60,148 nt of DNA from Candidatus Kapaibacterium sp. (GTDB lineage Bacteria > Bacteroidota > Ignavibacteria > Kapaibacteriales > UBA7675), in NCBI GenBank assembly GCA_028284775.1, contig JANQRB010000051.1:1-60148 (forward strand). The letters are read 5' to 3'. Positions 35,849-48,252 of this stretch are shown piece after piece. Numbering within the stretch: position 1 is the stretch's first letter; every line of letters begins with the position of its first letter. Both the position numbers and the translations under genes were made by a program. The notes under the pieces are model-generated. The model saw nothing but the letters and a program-made list of their open reading frames with translations, did no database searches and was not told the origin of the DNA.

Positions 35849-35935
35849 TCGCAACGAAAAACAGTCGGCGGGGATTCTAAAGCAAGCTTGATTAAATTGA
35901 TTCCTGCCGCTATTACTGCACCCCAAAAGATACAG

Positions 35936-35967
35936 GCTCACGGAAGCGCATTCCGTGAGCTTTTTTT
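35936..35967 (+). terminator. Rho-independent terminator
   Basis: Perfect ten-pair stem GCTCACGGAA / TTCCGTGAGC, five-base loop, followed by seven T. It ends the plus-strand unit 34896-35848 and separates it from the convergent opp genes. Confidence 0.95.
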
Positions 35968-36019
35968 GTTTCGCTAAACCTCATTATGAGGACAGGGTTC
36001 TGAAGGATGCCGGCCGGAA

Positions 36020-37051
36020 TCAATCGGAGTAAGGGCAGGCCACCAGTTGTCCCTCGCCTTTATCTTCCAACGGGGGTATCTCGTCCGCGCAGTCCGGCCG
36101 GGCAATAGGACAGCGTGAGCGGAAACCGCAACCGGAAGGTTTTGCCAGCGGGGTCGGAATGTCGCCCTCGAGAACCATACGCTGACGGCTCACCTGGCTG
36201 GGGTCAGCGACGGGAACGGCGGAGAGCAGGGCTTTACTGTAGGGGTGCTTCGGACTGAAATATACCTGCTCGGCATGCCCCAATTCAGCGACATTGCCGA
36301 GATACATCACTGCGATACGGTCGCTGATGTGCTCGACCACCGACAGATCGTGCGCGATAAACAAATAGGAAAGATTGAATTCATCCTGTAGGTCTTCCAT
36401 CAGGTTGATGACCTGGGCCTGGACCGACACATCCAGTGCCGAGACCGGCTCGTCACAGATGATAAGATCGGGATTGGTCGCCAGGGCGCGAGCGATGCCG
36501 ATGCGCTGACGCTGACCGCCGGAAAACTCATGCGGAAAACGCATGGCGTATTCGGGCTGCAAGCCTACCTTATCAAGCAATTGCTCTACCCGGCCGTGGA
36601 TTTCCTTTTGCGAGAGCTCAGGCATGTGCAGCTCCATCGGCTCGGCGACGATCTGACGGACCGTCAATCGTGTGTTGAGTGAAGCATAAGGATCCTGGAA
36701 AATCATCTGAATGCGCGGGCGATAACGCAGCATCTCTTTCTTGTTGAGATGCGCAAGATCTACCATCCGGCCCTGATCATTGAAGAGGATGTTGCCGGCG
36801 ATTGTGACCTCCGGCGCTACGTGACGCAATACGTTGATTATGGCGCGCCCGACCGTTGTCTTACCGCAGCCTGATTCGCCGACCAGGCCAAGGGTTTCGC
36901 CGCGCATAACTTTAAAGGAAACGCCGTCGACAGCTTTGACATCGCCGACGCGACGCTGAAGAACACCGCCATGTATGGGAAAATACACTTTGAGATCTTT
37001 CACTTCGAGCAGGACGTCACCCTGCGAACTGGCAGCGCTTGCTGTGCTCAT
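36020..37051 (-). CDS. oppF: peptide ABC transporter ATP-binding protein, OppF type
   Basis: One of two ATPases of a dipeptide/oligopeptide importer. GESGCGKTT (Walker A), [14 protein letters not shown] (signature), [12 protein letters not shown] (Walker B) and IAHDL (switch His) are all intact. The C-terminal [14 protein letters not shown] block is the cysteine-containing oligopeptide/dipeptide C-terminal region. The ATG overlaps the oppD stop by four bases (ATGA). It is the last gene of the unit oppB-oppC-oppD-oppF. Confidence 0.93.
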   Translation of the reverse strand: MSTASAASSQGDVLLEVKDLKVYFPIHGGVLQRRVGDVKAVDGVSFKVMRGETLGLVGESGCGKTTVGRAIINVLRHVAPEVTIAGNILFNDQGRMVDLAHLNKKEMLRYRPRIQMIFQDPYASLNTRLTVRQIVAEPMELHMPELSQKEIHGRVEQLLDKVGLQPEYAMRFPHEFSGGQRQRIGIARALATNPDLIICDEPVSALDVSVQAQVINLMEDLQDEFNLSYLFIAHDLSVVEHISDRIAVMYLGNVAELGHAEQVYFSPKHPYSKALLSAVPVADPSQVSRQRMVLEGDIPTPLAKPSGCGFRSRCPIARPDCADEIPPLEDKGEGQLVACPYSD

Positions 37052-38076
37052 TCGCCTGCCGCTCCCGTTTGTTCATATTGCTGGCTTACAAGATGGCAGC
37101 GAACTTTATGTCCGTCGGCAAGGTCCACAAGCGGCGGTTCGACAGTGTCGCAGATATCGAGCTTCACCTGGCAGCGGGTGCAAAACTTGCAGCCCTGCGG
37201 TAAGTTCATCACGCTGGGAACGTTGCCGGGAATGGCCTTGAGGCGCTCCCGGTGCTGGTTGATGCCGGGCCGGGGTATCGAATTGATCAGCCCCTGGGTA
37301 TAAGGGTGCAATGGATTGGCAAAGAGTTCCTTCACTTCCGCCACTTCCTGAATCTTGCCGCCATACATGACGATCACCCGCTGGCAGGTCTCCGCAACGA
37401 CCGCCAGATCGTGCGTAATCAGCAGTATCGCCGCTTCCTGTCGTTTCACTTTCAGTTCCAGCATCAGCTCCAGGATTTGCGCCTGAATCGTCACATCGAG
37501 AGCCGTCGTCGGCTCGTCTGCGATAAGCAAGGCCGGATTGCAGGCCAGGGCAATGGCAATCATTACACGCTGCCGCATGCCGCCGGAGAACTGATGAGGA
37601 TAATCGTCCAGCCGTTTGTCCGGGTCGGGTATACCGACCGCCGCCATCATGGCGATGGCGCGCTGCCGCGCTTCCTCTTCGGTGACATCTTCATGCGTCA
37701 GGATTACCTCCATTATCTGCATTCCCACCTTGAAGACGGGATTCAGGGAAGTCATCGGCTCCTGAAAAATCATAGCGAATTCACGCCCGCGGACGCGGTA
37801 CATGTCCTCGTAAGAGAGTTTGAGCAGGTCGCGCCCCTGATACAATACTTCCCCGCCGACAATCTCGCCCGGCGGACTGGGAATGAGTTTCATCAGGGAG
37901 AGAGATGTCACCGACTTGCCGGAGCCCGACTCGCCGACCAGACCAAGCACTTCGCCTTTGTAGATATCGAAACTTACTCCATCCACCGCCCTGGCGGTTC
38001 GGCCTTCGATGCTGAAGTAAGTTTTGAGGTCTTTTACTTCAACCAGTTTTTCTGTAGATGCACTTGTCATTGTCAT
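37048..38076 (-). CDS. oppD: peptide ABC transporter ATP-binding protein, OppD type
   Basis: The partner ATPase, with GESGSGKSV (Walker A), [15 protein letters not shown] (signature), [12 protein letters not shown] (Walker B), ITHDL and a C-terminal [15 protein letters not shown] cysteine block. Length 342 residues is normal. A second ATG two codons later is equally possible as start. Overlaps oppF downstream and lies 86 bases after oppC. Confidence 0.93.
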   Translation of the reverse strand: MTMTSASTEKLVEVKDLKTYFSIEGRTARAVDGVSFDIYKGEVLGLVGESGSGKSVTSLSLMKLIPSPPGEIVGGEVLYQGRDLLKLSYEDMYRVRGREFAMIFQEPMTSLNPVFKVGMQIMEVILTHEDVTEEEARQRAIAMMAAVGIPDPDKRLDDYPHQFSGGMRQRVMIAIALACNPALLIADEPTTALDVTIQAQILELMLELKVKRQEAAILLITHDLAVVAETCQRVIVMYGGKIQEVAEVKELFANPLHPYTQGLINSIPRPGINQHRERLKAIPGNVPSVMNLPQGCKFCTRCQVKLDICDTVEPPLVDLADGHKVRCHLVSQQYEQTGAAGE

Positions 38077-38162
38077 ACGCTGATAGTTGTAAGCACAGAA
38101 AGCTTTGCAGACGAGCAGCGCGTCGCTGAGCGATCACGCCGAGAGCGCTGGCCCCGCTGATC

Positions 38163-39311
38163 TTAGCGCAAACGGGAAAAGGTTTTGGGATCGAAGGCTT
38201 CGCGGATGGCTTCGCCGATAAAGACAGTCAGCAGAAGCGTTCCGAACATAGCCGACAGCGGCGATATCACCAGCCACCAATAACCGGTTGTAATGTTCTG
38301 AAGGCCGACATTCACCATCTGTCCCCAGCTGGGATCCGGCGGTGGCAGCCCGAAGCCCAGGAAATCAAGGCTCACAAGTTCGCTGATGCCAAGTACAATT
38401 GAAAACGGCAGGTAGGTGATAATCGGCACAAGCGAGTTTGGCAGAATATGCTTCAACAGAATCTTATGGGTCGGCACACCGATCGAGATGGCGGCTGCGA
38501 CGTAGTCCATTGATTTTTCCCGATAGAATTCGGCGCGCATCAGCAGCGAAATCTGCAGCCAGCCGAAGGCCGCCAGCAATGTCACCAGCAGCGCAAAGCT
38601 CGGTTCGAGCAAGGCCACAATAATAATGATCAGAAAGAGAAATGGCAGCGCCAGCCAAATTTCAACTACCCGTTGCAAGAGGATGTCATACCAGCCGCCA
38701 AAATAACCGGAAAAAGCGCCGAAGGGAATGCCGATACTGTACGCGACAAAGGCCACAATCAGAGCGAAGGAAATCGAGATATTGAAGCCATAGGCCATCC
38801 GGGCAAACACATCCCGGCCGACATTATCGGTGCCCAAGAGGCGCGGCGGCGCATCATGCTTGCTTGTCAGCGGCGCCATAAAAACTTCATTGCCATCCAC
38901 GTTGAGATCTTCGATCGGTCCAAAGGGATAGAGCGGCATCACCACCCAGTTGTCGCCGCCCTCCGCTTCATATTGATCCTGCAGCAAACGGTAGTGCGCT
39001 TCGCCCGGATTGCCCGCCTGCCCCAACTGTTCACCGCTGATAAAGGAAGAAGCACCGAAGCGCGCGAACAAATCACTGACGGCCGGGAAGTAGGTCGAGC
39101 CCTCATAATGGACAATCAGAGCTTTATTGTTAACCAGCACCGGCAGAAAAAATGATGTAATGTATGCTATGACGAGAATCAGCAGCGATATATAACCACG
39201 TTTCAAGCTTTTAAATTTACGCCAACGCCGTTGCATCACCGTCAGGGACTTGGATTGTCCCTCCTGGCCGGTCGACTTTTTACTCTCTTCTTTACTTGCG
39301 ACTGTTTTCAT
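38163..39311 (-). CDS. oppC: peptide ABC transporter permease, OppC type
   Basis: A 382-residue permease. The first membrane segment lies at about 38-58, a large periplasmic insert follows (about 60-160), then the five-segment BPD_transp_1 domain with the cytoplasmic loop GVPTHKILLKHILPNSLVPI that contacts the ATPases, and LDFLGFGLPPPDPSWG, typical of OppC/YejE. The long insert resembles the YejE-type transporters. It lies between oppB and oppD. Confidence 0.93.
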   Translation of the reverse strand: MKTVASKEESKKSTGQEGQSKSLTVMQRRWRKFKSLKRGYISLLILVIAYITSFFLPVLVNNKALIVHYEGSTYFPAVSDLFARFGASSFISGEQLGQAGNPGEAHYRLLQDQYEAEGGDNWVVMPLYPFGPIEDLNVDGNEVFMAPLTSKHDAPPRLLGTDNVGRDVFARMAYGFNISISFALIVAFVAYSIGIPFGAFSGYFGGWYDILLQRVVEIWLALPFLFLIIIIVALLEPSFALLVTLLAAFGWLQISLLMRAEFYREKSMDYVAAAISIGVPTHKILLKHILPNSLVPIITYLPFSIVLGISELVSLDFLGFGLPPPDPSWGQMVNVGLQNITTGYWWLVISPLSAMFGTLLLTVFIGEAIREAFDPKTFSRLR

Positions 39312-39329
39312 AAAAATCGGATATAGAAA

Positions 39330-40568
39330 TTAGCGGAAGCGAATCCGGGGATTGACAAGAGCCAGAGCGAGGTCGGAAATCATCTGGCCGACAATGAGAA
39401 GGGTGACGCTGATCACGGTAAAAGCAAAGACGATGGTGTAGTCCCGCGCCAGCACAGCTTCAAAAGATAGTTTGCCAATCCCTTCGATGTTAAAAACGCG
39501 CTCGATCAGATAAGAGGACGCCAGAAAAATGCCGATCACGGCTCCTATACGCGAAGCCAAGGGAATTATACTGTTGCGCATGGCATGCAGCCAGATGACT
39601 CGTTTCTCGCGCAGTCCCTTGGCGAAGGCCGTCCTTACATAGTCCTGGCTGAGATTTTCCAAGAGGGAATTTTTGGTCAGCATCGTCAGCGTTGCGAACT
39701 GAACGATGGTATAGGCAATCGTCGGCAGGACGAAGTGATGCGCGCGATCCCAGACCTGAGCCCAGAATCCCATTTCGGCCCAGTTTTTGGATTGAAATCC
39801 GCCCAGCGGGAACAAATCAAGGAATGAGCCGCCGCCGAAGATCACCAGCATAACCGCACCGAGGGCCCATCCGGGAATCGAATAGCCCACAAAAACAACA
39901 ACACTGGAGGTGAAGTCAAAAAAACTGCCATGATTTAAGGCTTTCAGAATACCGAGGTAGATACAGACCGAATACGACAGTATGAAACCGATCAGGCCGA
40001 ACTGCAGGGAGACGGGCATCCTTTCAATAATTAATTCGATCACCGGCTGCTGGAACTGAAAGGACTCGCCGAAATTGCCGGTCAAAATTCCGCTGAACTC
40101 CTTACGCACCAGTCGCGGCTCCACCGTGCCGTCATCAGCGGTCATCATCTCAATTTCCCACTCGGTCAACTCCTGCGACAGGTCGCGGGCATTAAGAACA
40201 CGATAGCTGCCGTCTTCGTTTTGGATAACCTTCGCGCGCTGACCTTTGCCAATATTACGCACTTTGTTAATCTCAACCGACAGATCCTGTGCGTTGCGCG
40301 GCCAGATGCCGAGCCACACCATGTACTGCAAATGGTAGGGTAAATGAAAATGATAGTAGCGCTCAAGCTTGGCTTTTTCGCTGGGTGGTATGTCATTGTT
40401 GAAATCGAGACCGCCGCCGCCGCCTTCGACTGCCTGCTGCCTCAATTGCGCCAACTGCTGTTCGAGCGGTCCCCCGGGCGCCATTGTCACGATAACAAAC
40501 ACAATGAATGTACTGATAAAGAACGTTGGTATCGCCAGCAATAAGCGGCGAGTAAAAAATTCGGCCAT
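39330..40568 (-). CDS. oppB: peptide ABC transporter permease, OppB type
   Basis: A 412-residue permease starting MAEFFTRRLLLAIPTFF. A periplasmic insert of about 120 residues (about 60-180) follows the first segment, then the conserved core with GLREKRVIWLHAMRNSIIPL, the EAA loop, and a C-terminal PRIRFR. The insert is longer than in classical OppB and like YejB. It starts the transporter part of the unit, 130 bases after the binding-protein gene. Confidence 0.93.
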   Translation of the reverse strand: MAEFFTRRLLLAIPTFFISTFIVFVIVTMAPGGPLEQQLAQLRQQAVEGGGGGLDFNNDIPPSEKAKLERYYHFHLPYHLQYMVWLGIWPRNAQDLSVEINKVRNIGKGQRAKVIQNEDGSYRVLNARDLSQELTEWEIEMMTADDGTVEPRLVRKEFSGILTGNFGESFQFQQPVIELIIERMPVSLQFGLIGFILSYSVCIYLGILKALNHGSFFDFTSSVVVFVGYSIPGWALGAVMLVIFGGGSFLDLFPLGGFQSKNWAEMGFWAQVWDRAHHFVLPTIAYTIVQFATLTMLTKNSLLENLSQDYVRTAFAKGLREKRVIWLHAMRNSIIPLASRIGAVIGIFLASSYLIERVFNIEGIGKLSFEAVLARDYTIVFAFTVISVTLLIVGQMISDLALALVNPRIRFR

Positions 40569-40697
40569 AGGGCGTAGTTTCTGAAATCGACTATTTGGTT
40601 AGTAAAGCTCTGGTCTATGTTATTTCAAGTTAGAGATATGGCGCGGGATTTGCAAAATCTTTGTCTGCCGGCCTCTTGAGTCGCGCGGCAGACGCGC

Positions 40698-42683
40698 CTA
40701 GTTTGCCAGGCCGGCCACGTCCACATGCCGGTAGGCGTCCCAGTACCGGGCGTCCTCGAATCCGTCATATTCCCTGATGGTCGCGCCCTCGCTGCGCGCC
40801 TCCCGCAATTGACGATCTTTTTCGGCATCGAACCACCAATGGCGAAGGATTGCGAGCATGAAGTCACTGGTACTTGTTATGCGCTCAAAAACATAGTCGG
40901 GAACGCCGAAGCGGTTCCAGGTTGCAATCTTGATGCCTTTGGGTTCGTAGAGGAGCACCTTCTTGCAGATTTCCATTTGCAGCGCATCGATTTCGGCAAT
41001 CAGCTTAACCCGCTTTGCCTGCGAAAAGGTTGTGTCGTATTGGTCGATTAAGGCATCGATTCGCGGATCGGCTACTCCTTCAAGATTCCAGTTCTCGTTT
41101 TTGTCGGCCAGGCGCGAATGCAGATTGCCCTGCGGATTCGGGAACACCAGTCCCGAAATAACACTCCAGGTCAAATCAAATTCCCGTTCCATTACCATTT
41201 TGATAATCGAATTCTGATCACGAAACTCCAGACGAAAGTCGATCCCCGCTTTGATGAGCTCCTGCTGATAGGGCGTAACAAACATCTCCGCCGAACGCGG
41301 AATAACAAAGTTGACGACGAATGGCTGGCCATCTTTCACGAGAAAGCCATCCCGGTTGCGTTCTTTCCAGCCCGCTTCGGCCAATAACTCGGAGGCCCGT
41401 TTGGGATCGAAGCGAATTTTCGGGTTGTCCGGGTTTTCGTAGGGCGAATTACTGAAATAGGAGTCCAAAGGCTTGTATTCGTCGTAGAGTACCTGACTGA
41501 TAAATCGCTCCCGGTTAAGCAGATGGGCAAAGGCCTTACGCACCCGGTCGTCGTTGAAAGGCGGCCGGCGCATATTGAAAGAGATTCCCCAGGAGCCTGA
41601 AGGACCATTCGTCTGCACCCGACGTTTGAGCACCCATCCCTTTTGCATGGCTTCATAGTCATTGTCATGAATCCAATTTTCCATGGTGCTGCTGGTGAAA
41701 TAGAAAAAATCCTGCTCGTCTTTTTTGAATTTTTCGTATTCGAGCGTCGGGTTGTCTTTAACTACTTCTACCTTGATCTTGTCGAAATTGCCCAGATACT
41801 TGTAGAAGGGATTGTCCCGGGCCCAGTAGTCTTCACGGCGTGTAAAAACGTATGACTGCTGTTTGACGATGTCTTCGGGCTTGATGATGTATTCGCCGGA
41901 GCCGGCGATCATATCAAAATCGAATTGCTCGATGAATTCACCGGCCGTCAGATGTTCAAACTGATCGGCCGGCAGCACGGACAATGAATTCGCAAACGTC
42001 AGGAAGGATCGCCATTGCGCTTCATTGGTTCGAACTTCCAGCATGTATTTGCTGAGTGCGACCGGCTCTTCGAATCGCCGGAATTCGATATTTGTTTGCG
42101 GCGCCTGCAGCTCGTCGTCTACGAGCAAGCGCCAGGTAGCGACAACATCGTGGGCCGTGACACGCTTGCCGTGCGAAAAGCGCGCCGCCGGATTGATGCG
42201 AAAGGTATACACCCGCTTGTCATCGGAAATCTTCCAGTGCGAAGCAATCTGCGGCAAAAATTCGAGCGTTGCGTGATTGACGTTTAGTAAAGACTCATAA
42301 CACATCTGGTTGAAAAATTCGTTCTCGGCAAAGGTCGCGTTTATTCCATAAGCCAGCGGACGGAAGGTCAGCACAAAACGCGGAATGACGAAACGCCACT
42401 CGCCGCCGGTTTTCGCTTCCGGACTGCCGAAAAACTTGGCAGTCGCCTCGTTCGGCACACTGGTCTCGAAGCCCAGCTCGGCAGCCAGCTCGTTGAAACC
42501 GACACCGCCTAGCTCCGGTGGAACGTTCAGGTCAGGCCCTTCGGCGAAATCATCTCCTTTTTGATCTGATGCCGCGGGATCGGCAGTTTTGGCCTCGCCG
42601 CTTTCATCGCCGCTGGAACAGGACATCAGACACAGTACAAATATCATTAGCGTGCCGCTGACTATGCCGAAACATCGTTGCAT
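40698..42683 (-). CDS. peptide-binding lipoprotein of the ABC importer (1)
   Basis: A 661-residue SBP_bac_5 family protein. The ATG at 42683 gives a lipoprotein signal ending CLMSC at about residue 21; the frame reaches a TTG at 42701, which is less likely. The mature start is an acidic Asp/Glu-rich linker, then GVGFNELAAELGFET, FRPLAYGINATF and the core YTFRINPAARFSHGKRVTAH with GVSYES-like peptide-binding regions. It is about as long as YejA-type binding proteins. It lies directly upstream of oppB in the same direction, so it is the binding protein of this importer. Confidence 0.92.
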   Translation of the reverse strand: MQRCFGIVSGTLMIFVLCLMSCSSGDESGEAKTADPAASDQKGDDFAEGPDLNVPPELGGVGFNELAAELGFETSVPNEATAKFFGSPEAKTGGEWRFVIPRFVLTFRPLAYGINATFAENEFFNQMCYESLLNVNHATLEFLPQIASHWKISDDKRVYTFRINPAARFSHGKRVTAHDVVATWRLLVDDELQAPQTNIEFRRFEEPVALSKYMLEVRTNEAQWRSFLTFANSLSVLPADQFEHLTAGEFIEQFDFDMIAGSGEYIIKPEDIVKQQSYVFTRREDYWARDNPFYKYLGNFDKIKVEVVKDNPTLEYEKFKKDEQDFFYFTSSTMENWIHDNDYEAMQKGWVLKRRVQTNGPSGSWGISFNMRRPPFNDDRVRKAFAHLLNRERFISQVLYDEYKPLDSYFSNSPYENPDNPKIRFDPKRASELLAEAGWKERNRDGFLVKDGQPFVVNFVIPRSAEMFVTPYQQELIKAGIDFRLEFRDQNSIIKMVMEREFDLTWSVISGLVFPNPQGNLHSRLADKNENWNLEGVADPRIDALIDQYDTTFSQAKRVKLIAEIDALQMEICKKVLLYEPKGIKIATWNRFGVPDYVFERITSTSDFMLAILRHWWFDAEKDRQLREARSEGATIREYDGFEDARYWDAYRHVDVAGLAN

Positions 42684-42795
42684 GAGCTTTTCCCGGTTCA
42701 AAGTTGTGAGTGTTCGTGATCTTTGAGCGATACTCGGTCGCGCGGATTCGGAAACGCAAACTACAATATTAGCTTTCCCAGACCTTACGGCTCAA

Positions 42796-42831
42796 GCCAA
42801 AAAGAAAACCGGATCGAAGATCGATCCGGTT
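42796..42831 (-). terminator. Rho-independent terminator after the second binding-protein gene
   Basis: Perfect eleven-pair stem AACCGGATCGA / TCGATCCGGTT with a three-base loop, followed on the minus strand by TTCTTTTTGG. It separates the upstream binding-protein gene from the rest of the opp unit and may allow partial read-through. Confidence 0.85.
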
Positions 42832-42857
42832 TTTGTTACTTGCGCTATGGCCCCGAT

Positions 42858-44828
42858 TTAGTTGGCATACACGTTGCGCCAGAAATCATAGACCTTAAAT
42901 CCGTCATAGCTGCCAATCGATGCCCCGGTTTTCATCGCTTCATTCAGTTTGGCTTCCTTTTCCTTGTCGATCCACCAGTATTGCATGGCATAGAGCGTAT
43001 TTTCACCGGACTGACAGAAGCGTGGATAGGGCGAGCGGTCCGGCATTCCGAACTTGTTCCAGTAGCCGATTTTTATGCCTTTGGTATTGTAGAGCATTAC
43101 CTTCATATAGGACTCCATGGCGATCTTGTCGATCTCCCGAATGAGCTCGATGCGCTTGGAAGCTTCGTAGGTGATGTCATACAGCTCGATCAGCGAATCG
43201 ACGGTGGGGTTGGCAAAGCCGGACAGGTTGGTATTCTGCGGTTTGTCCGCCAGGCTGGAGTGCATGGAGGTACGCGGATTGGGAAAGACCAGTCCGCCGA
43301 ACAAGCCCCAATGCATCGTAAAGTTGCGTTCGTTGGCCATTTTGGTAAGCGTGTTACCATCCTGAAATTTGATTTTCAGGTTGATGCCGGCATTTTTGAG
43401 CTCTTGCTGGAAGGGCGTCACAAATTTATCGACCGCTGTCACGATGCCGAGATCCACCTCGAAAGGCCGACCGTCTTTTACGAGAAAACCGTCCGAATTG
43501 CGTTCTTTCCAACCGGCTTCAGCCAACAGTTTAGCCGCCCGTTCCGGATCAAATCGCACCTTCGGATTGTCGGGATTTTCATAGGGCGAATTACCGTAAA
43601 ACGAGTCCTGGTGCTCGTACTCGTCGTAAAGCACCTTATTGATATACTGGGTACGCGGATTGAGGTGGGCAAAGGCCTGGCGGATAAGTTTATCGTCGAA
43701 GGGCGGCTTGCGCATATTGAGATGATAGCTCCAGGTACCTGCCGGTCCGGCCGTCTCGACACGCATTTTTTTGACCCAGCCTTTCTGTATCGCCTCATAT
43801 TCATTATCGTGAACCCATTGCTCGATGGTGCCGCTGGTGAAGTAAAAGAAATCCTGCTCGCCCTTCTTGAATTTTTCGTATTCGAGCGAGACATTATCCT
43901 TTACAACTTCGAAGGTCACTTTATCGAAGTTAAAGGTCTTTTGCATGAAAGGGTCATCCCAATTCCAGTAATCTTTACGACGCGTAAAGGAATAAGACTC
44001 CTGGTTTACGATGTTTTCCTGAAGCACCTCGTAGGGTCCGGTGCCGACCGGCATCTGTGTGTGAAACTTTTCGATGAACTCATTGCCGGTCAGCAACTCG
44101 ATTTCATCGGCGCAGAGAATATCCATTGATGCGCCAAAGGCAATGATTGCCCGCCAGCGGTTTTCCTTGGATTTCACCTGCACGATGTATTTACTGAGTG
44201 CAACCGGCTCCTCATAGTCGAGATAGGTCATTCGCAGGCTGGGGGATTCCAGATCCGGATCGGTCGTCAGGTTCCAGGTTGCCACAACGTCCCGGGCCGT
44301 AACCGGCAATCCATTGGCAAAGCGCGCCTTCGGATTGATGCGGAAGGTATAGGTAAGCGAGTCTTCGCTGATTTTCCAGTGCGTCGCCAGGCTCGGTACC
44401 AGTTCCAGCGTAATCGGATGAACGTAGAGCAGGCGTTCGTAACAAAAATCAGAGAGTATTTTGTTTTCGGTAAAGCTGGCGTTTTTGCCATAATAAAAAG
44501 GCCGGAAGGATAACAAAAATCTTGTGATGACGCGACGCAGTTCACCGCCTTTCGTGACATTATCGCCGGTGAGGAGCGCCAGCTCTTCGGGCGTAATGCT
44601 ATTCGTCGTGAATCCCTCGGCTTCCGCGATCGCTTCGAAGCCTTCGCCGCCCAGTTCGGCCGGAACGTCGCCGGTCAGATCGCCGTCCTCGCCGGGTTGG
44701 TGAATATCGGCGCCCGGCGCCAGGTCAGAAGCATTGCCGTCCCCTTTGTCGTTACAGGCGGATGCAGCTAGCATAAATACCGTCAGCAAAACGACGGCCG
44801 CAATGCGGGTGTGCACTGTCAATATCAT
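42858..44828 (-). CDS. peptide-binding lipoprotein of the ABC importer (2)
   Basis: A 656-residue paralogue of the previous gene: same order of conserved blocks (GEGFEAIAEAEGFTT, FRPFYYGKNASF, YTFRINPKARFANGLPVTAR, GTGPYEVLQ, and a C-terminal WNKFGMPD region). The lipoprotein signal ends AASAC at about residue 25. The ATG has GGAGGGG upstream, a good site. It is separated from its paralogue by a strong terminator. Two binding proteins sharing one transporter would let the cell take up different peptides. Confidence 0.93.
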   Translation of the reverse strand: MILTVHTRIAAVVLLTVFMLAASACNDKGDGNASDLAPGADIHQPGEDGDLTGDVPAELGGEGFEAIAEAEGFTTNSITPEELALLTGDNVTKGGELRRVITRFLLSFRPFYYGKNASFTENKILSDFCYERLLYVHPITLELVPSLATHWKISEDSLTYTFRINPKARFANGLPVTARDVVATWNLTTDPDLESPSLRMTYLDYEEPVALSKYIVQVKSKENRWRAIIAFGASMDILCADEIELLTGNEFIEKFHTQMPVGTGPYEVLQENIVNQESYSFTRRKDYWNWDDPFMQKTFNFDKVTFEVVKDNVSLEYEKFKKGEQDFFYFTSGTIEQWVHDNEYEAIQKGWVKKMRVETAGPAGTWSYHLNMRKPPFDDKLIRQAFAHLNPRTQYINKVLYDEYEHQDSFYGNSPYENPDNPKVRFDPERAAKLLAEAGWKERNSDGFLVKDGRPFEVDLGIVTAVDKFVTPFQQELKNAGINLKIKFQDGNTLTKMANERNFTMHWGLFGGLVFPNPRTSMHSSLADKPQNTNLSGFANPTVDSLIELYDITYEASKRIELIREIDKIAMESYMKVMLYNTKGIKIGYWNKFGMPDRSPYPRFCQSGENTLYAMQYWWIDKEKEAKLNEAMKTGASIGSYDGFKVYDFWRNVYAN

Positions 44829-44925
44829 TACCCCTCCAAATTACAGAAGCCAAGTTCTTGTATTAGTTTATTGCTTGACTAAGAAATTCAATTTATCCAG
44901 GTCCCCGATAAAAACAAACTGGCGC

Positions 44926-45303
44926 TTATGCCACCAATTCACCATTCTCCGTAAGTCGCAGCACAGTCGCGTCGCCCCAGAGGCGCTCTAGCTTGTAAAA
45001 CTGACGCGATTCGGGACGCAATATATGGACGACGACATCAAAGAAGTCGATCAGAATCCAGGCTGCATGTTTATCGCCTTCGGGTTGTGGCGAGGATACG
45101 CCCAGTGAGCGGGCGCCGCGCCGGATACTTGTGGCGACTGCCTCACTTTGAACATCGGAACTCACGGTGCAAACGACAAAATAATCGGCCGGCGCACTCT
45201 CGATTGCCGAAAGGTCCAGCACCATGATTTCGTCAGCCTGTTTATCGAGAGCGAGTCTGGCAACGGCAAGCGCCAGGTCCCGGCCACGAAGTTCATTCTG
45301 CAT
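44926..45303 (-). CDS. rsfS: ribosome silencing factor RsfS
   Basis: A 125-residue RsfS/Iojap protein. It binds ribosomal protein L14 and keeps the 50S and 30S subunits apart when nutrients are low. Motifs SAPADYFVVCTVSSDVQSEA and GDKHAAWILIDFFDVVVHIL are the family core. Length is normal. It follows the LytR_C gene on the same strand by 37 bases, downstream of gyrB. Confidence 0.95.
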   Translation of the reverse strand: MQNELRGRDLALAVARLALDKQADEIMVLDLSAIESAPADYFVVCTVSSDVQSEAVATSIRRGARSLGVSSPQPEGDKHAAWILIDFFDVVVHILRPESRQFYKLERLWGDATVLRLTENGELVA

Positions 45304-45339
45304 TCACATCTCACAAAGATTTAACATAAAGCACTGTTT

Positions 45340-47839
<2,500 letters not shown>

Positions 47840-47858
47840 TCAAACTTACAATTTAGCA

Positions 47859-48149
47859 TTATTTCAGGACAATTTCTTTGACAAATTCTTCGCCGATGCG
47901 CTCGTTTATTTTGCGACGAATCTCCTCTTTGCGCAACAGAAGCTCTGCCCGCCAGACCGAGGCCGTTACTTCCACACGGAGTGATCCGTAGCGACATTGC
48001 TGCACTTCGCTGACGCGACCGGCGGCAGGGCCGACTACTTCACGCCACAGGTCGGGCAGCGCCGCTTCGATCAGCCGATGGTTCAATCCGCGCTCTTTAA
48101 GGAGCTGCTGCAGAATCGTTCCGATCGCATCGGCCTGGTCATTTTTCAT
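47859..48149 (-). CDS. DciA-like DUF721 protein
   Basis: A 96-residue DUF721 protein, related to DciA, the ancestral helper that loads the replicative helicase in bacteria lacking DnaC/DnaI. The core LPDLWREVVGPAAGRVSEV and LRVEVTASVWRAELLLRKEE is typical. The ATG at 48149 (AGG seven bases upstream) removes a 32-residue leader that is not part of the family. It sits between recF and gyrB, the usual place, so it probably acts in replication. Confidence 0.88.
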   Translation of the reverse strand: MKNDQADAIGTILQQLLKERGLNHRLIEAALPDLWREVVGPAAGRVSEVQQCRYGSLRVEVTASVWRAELLLRKEEIRRKINERIGEEFVKEIVLK

Positions 48150-48252
48150 AGACTTGCCTGAAGGAATGTTGAGATATGAGGCAGAGAGCAATTCAATCCG
48201 GCTTTCCGATCGGCCAAAAATTTGCCGGGTATCCGGCACCGCCAACAGCGAT

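Noticed and set aside
42723..44129. 468-codon plus-strand open frame
   Set aside because: It is antisense to the second binding-protein gene, which has a signal peptide, a ribosome binding site and conserved family blocks. The antisense translation has no family features.
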